From Clavelina lepadiformis (taxonomy: Eukaryota; Chordata; Ascidiacea; Aplousobranchia; Clavelinidae), in NCBI RefSeq assembly GCF_947623445.1, contig NC_135243.1, positions 9,674,501-9,738,500 of the forward strand: 64,000 nucleotides of DNA. Reading direction: 5' to 3'. This document shows, piece by piece, positions 39,301 through 51,860 of this stretch; the stretch's first letter is position 1, and the number at the start of each line of letters is the position of its first letter. Under the pieces are notes generated by a model. The model made no database searches. It was not told where the DNA came from and saw nothing but the letters and a program-made list of their open reading frames with translations. Position numbers and translations under genes: made by a program.

Positions 39301-42300
39301 TGACTTTGGCTGTTTTGAACCTGAAGCAAGCCAAATCCTGATGGATTCCAGATGTAATCAATCAAGTTGAACAGCGCAGGTAATCTATTACAATTCTTTA
39401 TTCATAGAAACCTTATTATTTGCACTACCAACAGCAACAAATTTACAATATGCATTTTATGATGAAAAAATTAAAAAACCGTCATGTTTTAGTCAATATT
39501 TGCATGTTTCATAAGAGAAACTGCTTTTAAACTGGACTTTGTACTGGGATTGCTTAAAAATATTTGGTACTACTGAACAACTTATTTAAAAACGTGCAAG
39601 CACTTACTGAACTCTATTCATTCTTCCCTTAAGATAAAGCTTGCTAAAATAGACACGCTGCCCCTCACCATATTTGATTAAGTGTACCCAGGAATCACTG
39701 GAACACAGAGCTGCATCCAGCACAATTTCAAAAAATATTCCAAAAGCATCTTCGCATAAAAAAGTTTTCCTAAAAATAAAGCATGGAAAGTTGATGGAAA
39801 ATTTGTTTAAACAGGTAGTGGTATAATTTGTCAGAAATAACAATCCTTATAGTCTGCAGAGTTGGTCGCTTAAATGAGTATTATGGTTAATCAATACAAC
39901 GTTTTATAAACTAAAGTTATGCAAGTTGTACAAGCAGTTTGATGATGTATGATATGTTTCAACAACAAGTATACTTCACAGCATCGCCATGCCATAAGGT
40001 GCGGTAAATTCTTTGAATCGTCGCCGCTAAGCATACTCCTTCTGCACATTGTTGACTCTCTAGTGCCTCCAAGAGGCTTTCACAAGGATGAAAAGGAGCC
40101 TCTTTGAGTTGAGCTGTTGAGTTATGCTGTTCCACATATACCTAGCAAGTAAAAAAATAATTTTTCCACCAATTGTCAATGGTTGAGTAACTTGTATTTA
40201 CATAAAACAAAGAAATAAATTATATCAAAACAACAACTAGATGCCACCAACAAAATATATACATAGTATATAAACATAAAAACAAAATCGGTTCATTAAT
40301 TACAACTCATTGATTAATCATTGAAATGTCATACAACCTTTGCTTCTAAAATATTTATTAAATTTAAAGTAGCTGTACAAAGATTAACCTCTGAATCGTT
40401 TCTTCTAGTAAAGGATGTAGTTAGATCTGAGGTTTCAACTTCTAAGTGGTAAATGCACATAAGAACTGGGAAATCATGTTGTTCAACTTTCATTTCCTTC
40501 CTTGTGTACGCAGTACAATAATTAATACAGTATAACCCCGGTAAGCTGGCCATCCACAGGGCGGTTGGGACCAGTGTCAAATGGTTGTGTTAGTGAAACA
40601 GAATACTATACATTGCAATAGAATAAAAAGCTATTCCGGACCGCAAGTAAGTGGTCGTGATACTGAGGTGATCGTTAACTGGGGTTCTACTAGATTATCT
40701 TTGTAAAATGTGTAAAACAGTAAGTTAAATGATAGTTTGTACTTTAATGCTAAAGGTGTGTAATGTCTCATGAAAAGGTTTTTTAAAATTTTCTAAATCC
40801 TTTTTTTACTGTGGTGCATAACAACTAAGATGACAAAACGGAAATGGTGTAGCAAAAATAACATATGATAGTAGTTCTCTGTAAACATCATCAATATCAG
40901 TACATTGAAGATTTATATTAATCTGTTGGCCACCGGTATTTTATTTCACCAACATGTTTTACTATTCTTAAATCCTGAAAACATAGAAACATACCAAGGT
41001 GGGTAAATGGTAAACACTGATGTAAGATTTAGATTATTTGCAATCACATCATCATGACGAAAAAGTAGAGTATAGAAGCTGTTTGCAGTATTTCCTTTCT
41101 TAAACGCTGGTAACACCTGCAAACAATATTACAAGTTTAGTTTTAACAATTAAATCATTTTTATATCAGGAGAAAAATCTTAGGTTTGATCAATTGTTTT
41201 AAAGCTTTTACTAAAAACATTAAAAATAATAATTAGACAGCAATGCCACAAACATTACTTTATCTGCCATTGAAGATGAATTTCATGAAAACCTGAACTT
41301 TTACAATACCATTATATTCCATGAAAAGGGTTATAAAATCATAAAACTAATTACGTAGGTAGGAATTGCGGCCCCATAAGCACCAAACCACTCACTTTAC
41401 ATTCCATTATATGAAGTATCCCTTCTTTATGATGAGAGACTATCTTCAAAGTTAAACCACTTTGTGGACCTTTGATGGAATAGAAAACTTAAAAAATGAA
41501 CGGGAAGTAAAAGAAAGTTTATATCGTTATAACACCTTGGTTGTCAGTTTGATTTGTCTCCTTCAACTGGTGTTGAAACAAAACTTTTCTTGTTTGTTCC
41601 TGTTTTAAAACTCTTTGTAGCTGTTCTGCAAGCCCATCTCTGATAACATTAAAAACTGCATCAAATTTGTCCAGTAAAATTTAATTATCTAGCAACTAGT
41701 TAAGAGTATTTAAAGTGCTTGTCCATAAACATAACATGTCCATATGTCGATACAAAAAGTTAATTTAATTAATTGCAACTTAATTAAAACTGTTTACAAT
41801 TGTACCATTGATTAGAAACATTACTTTATAAACTTTTTCTTTTTTGCGGAGTCATAGGGTTGTGTGTGGTCCATGCTTGATTTCACACTACTTCTATCAG
41901 TCTTTTTCTCATCTAGTCTTCCAACTAGAGATTCAATCCAGCTCGAACCTTTATTGTTTGATGACGATGTTTCTTTAGTATCCTTGGGAGACAATTCTTG
42001 GACAGATGTGTTGCTTTCATTTTCCAACGCAGAAATGTTACAGCTTTCCTCACCATCAAGTTCAATTTCCTGACAATAAACAACAAGTTGATAAAAACTA
42101 TATAACTGATATCTACACAATGATACAGAATAAAAGCGATTAAACAACATGTGGCGTAAAAGTCTATCAAATTGTTAATATAAAAACAACAAAGAGTCAA
42201 TCCAAATACAAATTTACCACAACCTTTTCAAACTCACAATTAACTAACTGTTTTAATACTTGCTTTTTCTGAAGCTTGAGTGGTGGAATCTTCAATAGTG

Positions 42301-45300
42301 TTGCCGGTTAAAGTGCAATTTTCCGATACATCAAGCTGGCTCTCTATCAAGTCTTCCAGGTTTTCATCTGCGTCACTATCTGGCTATAAACAAACAAAAT
42401 AGTTATGTAACTATAGCTAATAGTAGAGGGATTGCTGGAGTGAAACTAAACATAAGAAAACACCAAAACTATATAATTTCTAAATATTAGTAAATCTACT
42501 ACATCCTTTGCTCGCTACTTCTCAATTGCAATAAGCTGTACCAGTGGCACAGCTAATGGAGTGTGATCATAACCCGAATTCTCTACATTGCTATTTTCAT
42601 TGGCATGTAGGGATAAGTAACTTGCACCGGCAAACGAATCAAGTGGGATACCTTGTGATATACACAAAAATATTTTTTATCATACATACGGCTGTAACAA
42701 AGCCTTATTTAAACTTTTAATAATAATGTTAAATTACACTTGCAGTATAAAAAACCAGCAGATGCACAAAATGAAAATATTAGTCACCAGGTGTTATTGG
42801 ACTGATCGGCAATAACGATGGTTTTCTGGATCTTTTCTGCACTGTTGAAAAGCGTCTTTGAGAAAGTATTGGACTACCTGCAACAATTGTGGTCCCAGTC
42901 TCAATATAAACAAGTGCTAATACTGCAATAAAACTACTACTTTCAATTGATTTGCGGATTTGGTTAGACATATATTGCAAATTGTTTGCATTAACCTACT
43001 GTCGTAAATGCTGCCAAGTATCAAGGTGGTAACGGATTATTTAATTAGAAACAAACTTTTCATAATTGTTGGTGAAGTAACCTTCAACCACTTTGCCTTT
43101 ACCTTCCCACATTACTTTACGATACTTACAATTACTTTACTATCTATTCAATTTCACGCTCTGATAACCAATTCATCATCATTAAACTGAATGATTCAAT
43201 TAATTTTTACGGCAAACAACTGCAAAAACTTAAAACATTGCTTTAATTTCAAATTTCTGTTTCCTCTTCTACTAACCTCTCATGCAAGGAATTTACCTGA
43301 GGGTGTGCTTTTAACAATACTACCAGATGAGTCGATAGATTTTCTTCTGGATCCATTTAACACAGGACTAGCTATTACGCCTGAAACATAGCATATAAAT
43401 ATATAATATTTGATATATTAATATTTTAAAAACAGTATATGTATGTTGGTATCATATTGAAGAAAGTCTTTGCACGACCTAAACTGATTTTTCATCGCGT
43501 AAGCTTTGGTTACCAAGTTTGTCTTTTGTGCAAGTTCTAATGGATATATAAACCTTTTTGTATATTTTTGGATTTTGATTTTATTGCCTAAATTTGGAAC
43601 TGTTTGCCAGGACCACTGAACAGAAGCAAACATTGTTCATACCTTGCCTAAGAACGATATTACGATAGTTCCACCAGGTATCGTACATTGTACACTTATC
43701 GCTTGATTGCAAGCTCAGCGCTCTAACCACTCAGCTACCACTTTGTTGCTTGGCTTAATTTTTAAATAAATGTGTCAGGTTGTTACAAACTATTACATCT
43801 ATTTATTTTGTGAAACTCACCGAAAGATTCAAACTCAGGGAGACCTTCGTGATCCAACCGATAAAGAGCTTCATCGTCACTTGAACTCCACTGAATACTT
43901 CCGTCTTGAGAAAAGGGTGCTACAGCTTGAAAAAAAATTGCTGTAAGCATTTGTGAGAGCTCGAACATATGACATTCTTATCAAAGAATGGAAAGAATTA
44001 AATAAATCTTGAAAAATGCTTTATTGATATACTATAGATAAGTGCAAAATCTACATCCAAGGTAAACAGGCAGTAAAGTTGTTGTATTAAATAAAAACAT
44101 TTCACAAATTATAAATCGTAAGACAAACATTCTACTTTTTACATCAACTAATATCAAATACTTAAACAAATCGCAAGTTTTTAAGAAAAGCAACCAAATA
44201 ATTGCAGTGTGATTTGCACATATGACATACTTGTACAGACATTTAGCATGCATTAAAATAAAAATGTTGCTTTTGTTGTTGTTTTCTGATTTAATAAGCA
44301 TCGTTTTTGCAGTTTGACCACCTAGCATAATGGGGTATAATAATTTTACAAGAAAATTTGAAACTTAACATTGCTTTTTAATAGACTTCTCTTGCAACAA
44401 TAAATAATCTTGTGTTTTTTTGGGGCGAAATGTAAAGGTTTGGGTCATTGGTGGCAGCTTGGTAAAGTATCCAGGAGTGCCAAATGACCAAACCAAACAC
44501 AAAGTATAACGTGTTCAGACGGATATATTTGTAATAAAGGTTTAGCTGTTAGTTAGTCTTAAAATTACGTCCAACTCACATAAAAAAGTCATAAACATAT
44601 GAGTATTGAACATTCTTTTGATTTGATATATATGAAAAGTATCAAGGCTTTTTTTAAAGAAATCTTAAAAGATTTGGGAGTATTCATTAAGTCATACTCT
44701 TTTTGCATAGAAAATTGGCAGAAAGGTATTTATTCAACAACAAATACTAGCAAACCAAAGCAATTATGAATTAACACATATAGTAGAATCAAATTAACAT
44801 GACCACGGATAATATGACCACTGGCTTTAAATGACCATTTTGGGATGGTACATTTTGCCATACAAAATTCTCTGTTTACTATGACCAGTCTTCAAATAGC
44901 CTACTATGACCACTTTTTCATTTTTTTTAGATTTTTTTGTGTCATTTGTGCCTTGTGTATTTTCAGTTTACCTACTGACACTCACTTTAATGTTACTGCT
45001 TACCATTAATAAAATAAATGATGAATTCAATATTTTTTTGTCATTTTGCACCTAACTGTTATTGATCCTGGTGTGGTTAAAAAGTATTGAAGCAGTTTCG
45101 GTTATGGTGACTATTTCAAAATTATGACTTTTTCTTGGTTGCTTATAAAAAAAAGAAACATTTTTTGGCTTTTCTTTTCTTTTAAGGATCGGAGGTTCTT
45201 CTTCTGTGCAAGCAAGAAAGGTGTCAAATGAAATGAAATAAAATGTCAAAGGCATCACTTTCCTTACTGAAGAACAGGACTGTGGTCTTAGCCTACTGGT

Positions 45301-47003
45301 GTGCTATTTGGACAAAACAACTCCGTTGTGCACCTGCCGTATTCTGCAGTCTGGCCGAAGGCCACATTGACTGTGTTGGGGGTCCTGCCTGTTGCACCTG
45401 CATGCAACAGTATACATGATACATATTGGTTAAAAAATGTACAACATATGGACTGTTTGTTTATAAAAGACAGCATATTGGTATGTTGTAGGCATACATA
45501 CTTGTGTGACCTAATCTAGCTTCGAAATAAAGAACCGGAAAAGCATCCACCAGGTGCAGACCATGGCCAAGGAAGCAGAATATTCAGTATGTGACATTTG
45601 TTATAATGCAGCATTTTATTAACACATTTTGTTAATGCATTGCACAACTTATTGTCATACAAATGCTTTTTTGTGGTATATGCTTAATCCAATAAGAAAA
45701 TCTAATGAGACTAAAGTTTCGAATTCAAGTCAACTCATAGATTTTTTCCAAACATACCCTTAACAATATGCTGCTTGATGTAATACAGAAATATATGATT
45801 ACTTCTACACAATGCGCTTTAACAATTACTTAGAGTGACTTATATTCAAGGGCGACGACATTATTGTTTGTTTCTTATTTTTTTGCATATATGAGCTATC
45901 AATAAATGTATCTTATAATTGTGGCAATGCAGTATGTTAGGCTAATACTTGTTTGCTGCATTAAGTTTAATGAATAATGCTGATGTATGTTGTAATTTTT
46001 ACTTATTACTACCAGAGTCTACATAAAGCCACATAAACAGGTAAAGCGTTTAATATTTTCCCATGATTAAAAAGGTTGTAATTATCGCTGCCAATCAAAC
46101 TTGCCTGAGTATTTGCATAATGGACAACAAACGTCCAACAAAATGTTTGCTTTTTCACCCATTTGGTTGTATGTGTGCGTTTTTCTTATTTTCTCCCACA
46201 AAGTATGGTAAATAAACATTGCTTGGGGGTGACCGATGTACAGCGGCTCCAATTGTATTATTAACCCCAAAATTTAAGCAGTTTTTCGTTGTATCGTTGC
46301 AAAATTATTTTTCAAAATGTGACCACAGCCAGATGGCAGGTCAAAAGACAAAATTCCTGTCAGCGTCTTCAATATAATGCATAGGGCAGCTCTGAATTCT
46401 ATTTCAATAATCTTGAGGTTACGCAGTCTGCAAGTAGTGAAAACTACAGCAAGGGGCAAGTTCACTGATCAGCGCTGTGTATTTGACGTCCAACTGCGTA
46501 TTAATCGAGTTAAAAGACAGCAAGAATCAATTTGAACACCTGGCCCAAAATTAAACTCCAAAGCGAGAACTATAACAATTAGGCCATTGCATCAGTTGAT
46601 AAATATTAGACTAGCATTACTAACAGAAAGGCAAAGAAATGTAAATAAAAACTTTACTTCCTTGGAAGAAATAGCAACAAAAGTTTATACATATCAGTAC
46701 TACAGTCTATACTCTATACAGTTTAGTATATAAATACTTATATATATAAGTACATATATTACATATATATATATATACCAAAAGGAAACACAACCAATCT
46801 GTGAAGCAATTAACATAAAATAATCAGTATTTAAGAATATATGTATTACACAACACACAATAGATCATACCAAGTGTTAAAAATTTATCTTTGGTGGCAG
46901 ATTTTTTTGTTTTTTTCCTCGGTGGTGTGTTTGATGTTTTAATCAGGTCAGAAAAGTTTTCACAACATTTCTCCCAGTCTTTATTTGGAAAACGTTTTCT
47001 CAT
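36311..47003 (-). CDS. SPIDR: SPIDR, scaffold protein involved in DNA repair, ~20 exons
   Basis: Homologous-recombination scaffold that in vertebrates links RAD51, BLM and FIGNL1. Exon model: 47003-46871, 43925-43821, 43380-43297, 42877-42788, 42651-42542, 42383-42249, 42069-41825, 41639-41536, 41487-41396, 41116-40995, 40500-40338, 40141-39975, 39769-39608, 39384-39285, 38877-38609, 38563-38481, 38216-37989, 37806-37621, 36702-36655, 36492-36311. Every phase fits; total 935 codons versus about 915 in human. Recognition rests on QWSSSDDEALYRLD, DGLAEQLQRVL, SGLTLKIVSHHKEGILHI, FTIYPPWKEMK, a long C-terminal OB-fold-like region, PPSFCYKLLA, and the end SLIGKTIGPVVCF. The N-terminal third is acidic and Ser-rich. 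The first exon and the last two junctions are least certain. Intron 1 is 2.9 kb, the others short. Confidence 0.9.
40528..40692. mobile_element. pogo/Tigger-like MITE in a SPIDR intron
   Basis: Ends CAGTATAACCCC and, from the right, TAGTAGAACCCC; TA precedes the left end. It sits 28 bp from the acceptor of the SPIDR exon ending at 40500, so it lies in the polypyrimidine/branch-point zone without entering the exon. Confidence 0.65.
46734..46779. repeat. AT dinucleotide microsatellite
   Basis: Interrupted (TA)n runs in SPIDR intron 1. Confidence 0.7.
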
Positions 47004-47339
47004 AATATCCAGGGATCCAGTTAACTTTATTGAACGGATTGCTTGGTTTTACCAGATACGATATATATGAGTCAAATGCAGAATTAATAAAATCTTGCAA
47101 TTATAGCATGATCTGGGTATAGAAAGCCAAGAAAAATAATTTTTTTACAAAATCTTTATCATTTTTATAACAATTATTCTGTGAATTACTGTAAAATGAG
47201 CCAGAAACATACTAACCGCCGCTAACCGCACATATTTTAGAGAAAAAAAAACAAGTCTTTTGTTGTGAAATTAACTGAAAATGCTTGTACAAAAATTTCG
47301 ATTGTAGGCAGATTATTGCAAGAAATTAGCAGATAACTT

Positions 47340-47870
47340 TCAAAGCTTGGTTTCCAGAAGATTGTTGCCATTTTTGATATCTACAGACAACAGGCTTATA
47401 TCTCTTCTGGACCCAAGATGTAAAAACAAGTGGATTGATGACGGTGTTGAAAATTAAGAAGCTATGAATTTGCTGGCAATATATGTGTCAAGTAGAAGTG
47501 GCAGTAAGGATGAAAAGAGACATAGAACAAAGGATGAAGAAGAAATTCCTGTGAAAAAGCCAAAAATATTTACCTTTTTGAGTGGAGGCTTGAAGAAGAA
47601 AAAATCAAAAAGTTCGTTGAATGAAGTCAAGGCTTATTTGAGGGAAGACATGATTCCATTTGATGAAAACTCACTGATGTATTGGAAAATAGATCTGCCG
47701 ATCTTCCGACACTTGCTAAGTTAGCAAAAGAATATCCGAGTCTAACTGCAACGTCTGCACCTAACGAAAGACTTTTCTCAATTGCCTGAAATTTCTACAT
47801 TGGAAAAAGAAGCTGGGCACAGATATTCTTCGCAGCCTGGTTTTCATAAAATGTAATGCAACTGTTTTCG
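47340..47870 (+). pseudogene. hAT transposase C-terminal pseudogene (ZBED1/4-like)
   Basis: Plus-strand coding remnants DNRLISLLDPRCKNKWIDDG (about 47388-47447), then 47464-47724 with EVKAYLREDMIPFDENSLMY, followed after a frameshift by KLAKEYPSLTATSAPNERLFS. This is the hAT C-terminal dimerisation module in correct order, with at least one stop and one frameshift. It lies just upstream of the SPIDR start and could carry that gene's promoter sequence. Confidence 0.8.
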
Positions 47871-48320
47871 AGCAAGTGAAATCTAAAATCTGCACTTGTT
47901 GTTAAATTTGCCTGTTCTTATCATTTGTTTTTAAATTAAAGATTGGATAAAGTTCAGTCTAATGAATTTGGGTGTGCTCAATCTGAGAATGGTTGTTTTT
48001 CCTTTCAGATCAATGCCGTTTTTATATGAATGGTACTGTCAATTTGTCTCTGCTAAGTGTGCTTAGCATGGCTTTACATTTTATAAATATTGACTTGATG
48101 GTTGTGTTGTTTTTCCTGAAAATTTTGTGACATGTAATTGTAATAAATTACATGTCTACGAATAATTGTAATTCCTTCTTTTCTGGACAGAGTAACTGTA
48201 ATGTAATTGAACAATTTTACAGAATAATTGTAATTTAACTGAAATCATGTAATTGATCCAACTTTGGTGTACATAGCAAAGTACCTCAAAGACATGACAT
48301 GCCAAGTGCAATCTCTAAAC
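47871..48320. other. Non-coding DNA with ATTACA/TGTAAT palindromes
   Basis: 48125-48260 contains repeated TGTAATTG and ATTACATG motifs in both orientations (for example ACATGTAATTGTAATAAATT followed by ACATG), probably a small inverted-repeat element. No gene. Confidence 0.4.
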
Positions 48321-48627
48321 TAGGTTTTCTCAACCAGGGCCTGGAGGGCTATGGGGACGTTCTCCGGGGGCCACGAGCAGATGCCTCACTAGTGAGTTAT
48401 AGTGTAGTAGTACAGAAGATTAGGCAAAGCAGGACATAAGTTTCTAATGTTTTTGTGCTTGTGTTTGCTGTGCAATATTAGTGGCTCGAAGGCTATTTCG
48501 CAAGCAGTAGTGAAGTAAAAAGTGTTTTGCAAACAGAAATTTACAGTTTTTATTGATGAGCAGGGGGCCACGGATTTTAAGGGTCAATGTAAGGAAGCCA
48601 TGATGTCTGAAACGTTGAGAACCACTG
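48321..48627. mobile_element. 307-bp hAT MITE with exact TSD
   Basis: Ends TAGGTTTTCTCAACC and, inward from the right, CAGTGGTTCTCAACG. An exact 8-bp duplication CTCTAAAC flanks it at 48313-48320 and 48628-48635. Confidence 0.9.
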
Positions 48628-49324
48628 CTCTAAACAAAGGAGACACTGTGCTCTTTTTTTTATGAAACCAAATTTACGCCGCTTGACTTGGTTAATTGTA
48701 GGTCACGTCAAAGATCTTCAGGGTAACTCTTGTGAATGACTGGAAAGTATGGCAGTTTTCGTTAAAAAATTTTGCGAACAAAGATGCAAATTGTGGCGTG
48801 GATTGAAACGTCAGTTCTTTACTTATTATAAATTTGCGTTTTCAAACAAACAGTTTCTTTGTAAAATTATTATAAATCAGCGTCAAGATAAAAAATTTAC
48901 AGTGCACGTTGATGAATCTCCTGTGTGCAGCTGCTACACTTTCCATTATCGCTCATGTTGAATGCATCCTGGATTAATAGTAATGAACAAAACAAATTAC
49001 TGAGTTAAACACCAAGTTATATTAAACAAAAATACAGTTGCCTTTTCATTGCACGCTGTCATACCAAAATTTGTGCTTTAATATGCAAGATTACTTGTCC
49101 AAAGCTGCCACACTTTTCTAGTTAAGCTCACACTAATTTGCTTTCAAGGCCAAAAAGGGTTACCATATTATAATTTGTCAACTTTCATAAACGAATGTCG
49201 GTAAATTAGGGCCTAGTTTCTTTGTAAAAGAAATTCATCCAGATGGACCAGATCCACCTGGAGCCACTGCAGGAAAGTTTGTATTTTCTGGTGCAGAATT
49301 GCCGTTTTTCCCTATATTCTATAC
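48628..49324. other. Intergenic DNA
   Basis: No coding or repeat signal I can support; the 70-codon plus-strand open frame at 48749 has no recognisable features. Confidence 0.35.
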
Positions 49325-49763
49325 CAGTGGTGGGCAAACTGCGGCTCGCCGGCATGTTTTTTGTGGCTCTTCTAGTCGAATCGTAAAATTCCAAAAAAAT
49401 TGTAAAGGCTACCAAGAGTACCGTTTATGAACGTTTCTCTCCTTTTCTTTTCTTTATTTACGCCAGCAATTCGTTTATGACGTAACACTAGACGTAGAAT
49501 CCGAAGAGTTAGTTAACAGCAAGTCAACTCAATTTCATTGCTAAGGCAGTAAGCTTTAACTCAGTTTAGTCTACTTAAATACACTGCAAAACGAAAACGA
49601 TGACATCTAATGCTAGCAAAAAACGAAAATGTGAAGATGAAAATATAGGTTTTAATCTAGAGTGGGAAGAAAACTATGCGTTTACTAGTCATAATTTTGA
49701 GGCACTCTGGTACCTGTATTTTCTGCAAATGGCTCTTCCATTGAATACATTAGCCCACCCCTG
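49325..49763 (+). mobile_element. hAT deletion derivative with exact TSD and transposase N-terminus
   Basis: 439 bp, left end CAGTGGTGGGCAAACTGCGG, right end CCCACCCCTG. An exact duplication TTCTATAC lies at 49317-49324 and 49764-49771. Starting at 49600 the plus strand reads MTSNASKKRKCEDENIGFNL, the typical start of a GTF2IRD2/EPM2AIP1-type hAT transposase, cut off after about 30 codons by an internal deletion. Confidence 0.88.
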
Positions 49764-51493
49764 TTCTATACTATAAGTATTATGCTGGCACGGCATTACG
49801 GTAAATTTTGGTATTAAATTTATCCGGCGCACCGAAAGCAAACTTTCCACTAGCCTAGCAGGGCTATAGGGCCTGGCGAAAATTCACAAACGTAAGTTTG
49901 GTAGCTGGAACTCAGGTGGTGAGAAATCACTGCAGAGTTGTGCAAAATTCACAATTTCCGAATTTTCATTTTCGGTAATTCCCCGAAATGTGGTGTGGTG
50001 CTGGCATTATTATTGTTTATTATTTCCTACGCAATACACATAGCCTACAATACAAGAAACATACCGAGTGCAATCGAAAAGTCAAGTCGAAATGTTGATC
50101 GCATGATCATATATTTCTTGAGTTGATCAATGTTTGTGTTTGTTATTATGCATGAAGACCGGAGTACAGGACAGTCTTTTATGACATGGTGGGCTGTTTG
50201 GGTTTTCCATAAATGGCATTTATTACTTTCTGCTAGACCCATCCAGAACAAATTTAAACCAAAGCGTCTTTACTCAGATAGTAGCCGGTTTAGTTTAATC
50301 CAGAGGTGTGTTTGAAACTCGTGGCCCGGAGGAGAGGTGGTAAATGTATCAAAGTATGACGTCAAGATATTGGTATTTCAAATAAAGTTGCGTTGTAGTA
50401 GGCCTATTGCTTGCGCGTGAAGTATTACACGACAACCATATTCGCCATAAAGACCGCGTACACTGGCGGCTATTGTTACAGGATGAGCGAGGTACTATTG
50501 AATATATATTGATAACTTATTTTGCTCCTGTTACGATGGTATGAGTTCTCATTCCTCAAACGGCCTGACTAATGCTGTTTAGCTGCTTAATTCTGTCTAT
50601 ACATATTACTAAATGAAGTTCCCATTTTTATTTATTGTCAGACACAAAAGCTTACGTCTTTGGGCAAAGCTTACTGCTGTTACATTGAACATGAGGAACA
50701 AGTGAAAGAGAAAAGGAAAGATTGCAAACATTACATCACTATAGGCCTATATATAGCAGTAACACCAGCTTAAGATTGCGTAATTTATCTGTACATCATT
50801 AACGAGAATTTAAGTTTGGTCAGAAATTATATAGGTATATCACAAGATCCCAAAATCAGATTTCAGCATTTATAAAGCAACCCATGACTCGTGACGTAAC
50901 CATCACAGTGGAGACAGGAGGGGAGATACAGCACTTTCAGGTAGCCCCTCCACAAACGTCCTTAGCCGGCGTCTCAAAGAGAACCATCTTGGAGCTGAAC
51001 GGCGAAAGAGGGTTTCGTATAGTAAATGGCCCAGGTTATCTGCTTTTGAAAAGAGCTTATAGCAGGCCACATTACGGCGAATTTCAGGAGGCTCTGTGCT
51101 AACTAAGCGTGTTGTTGTTAGAGTTGTTTGTAGTTAATTATTGCTTGATTGTTCGTTAGTCTAACTCCATTGATAGCGCGTTCATTAACCACTGATAGCC
51201 TAGTTGAGCATCCCAGTGCCAAAACCACACTGCCAATGTTTTGCATATTGATATATTATGGATTCTCAACGAAACGGTTACTGTTTTCAGAGCACAGAAT
51301 AGAGCTGCATTAGTAGACCGTTAATATCAGACTGCCCAATTAAGAACTGGTGCGTTGAGCACTGTAGTAGCCTACTAATGGCGTAAATCGGAAGTAACCA
51401 AAACTGGGTTGCGTATACTAAACACGACCAAAATATAGCACGGCACTTATTGATAAACACGTGAAATAGAACCCTAAAATTATTATAATATCT
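49764..51493. other. Intergenic DNA
   Basis: No gene recognised. An open frame at 50884-51102 (72 codons) reads VTITVETGGEIQHFQV and has no family I know. A fragment CCAGAGGTGTGTTTGAAACTC at about 50301 resembles an isolated hAT end. Confidence 0.35.
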
Positions 51494-51860
51494 TCAGATC
51501 TGCATGAAAATTCCGTAAGTATAAGGGCTAGTTTTAACAATGGAAGTATTTAAGTGTATTGGTGTAGAACGAGTGTCTCCTGATATAATGCGCATAACTT
51601 TATGCAGTTGCAAATCGAGTTGTCGGACATGCGTACTGCGGCTCCATACTAGTGCACAGTACTCCGCAGCTGAGTGGACCAAAGCCAGGATAGATAATCT
51701 TAGGACACTGAATGATGCTCTCCATCTCATTCCTGCGGAGCGCTTTATTAAAATAACACGAAATGCAACTTTTATTTTAAAGTCCTTGGAGATGGTGTTT
51801 GAAGGTGAGGCTGCGGTTCAGGGTCATACCAAGATCGGTTGGTTGAGGGTCGAATTTCAG
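51494..51860 (-). pseudogene. Non-LTR retrotransposon reverse-transcriptase C-terminal fragment
   Basis: Minus-strand reading shows LGMTLNRSLTFKHHLQ, a frameshift, then RLSILALVHSAAEYCALVWS and LDLQLHKVMRIISGDTRSTP. These are landmarks of the region after the RT core in jockey-superfamily LINEs (LRISTLALVYSTAEYCAPVW in intact copies). Truncated at both ends with internal stops; a dead 5'-truncated copy. Confidence 0.8.

Noticed and set aside
40501-40580. Extending the SPIDR exon ending at 40500 upstream through the open frame
   Set aside because: The extension runs into the Tigger-like MITE; the acceptor ending at 40501 restores phase and aligns PPWKEMK with the vertebrate protein.
43680-43735. 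Minus-strand GTGGTAGCTGAGTGGTTAGA, looks like a tRNA D-arm
   Set aside because: No B box or acceptor-stem partner found; at most a decayed tRNA-derived fragment.
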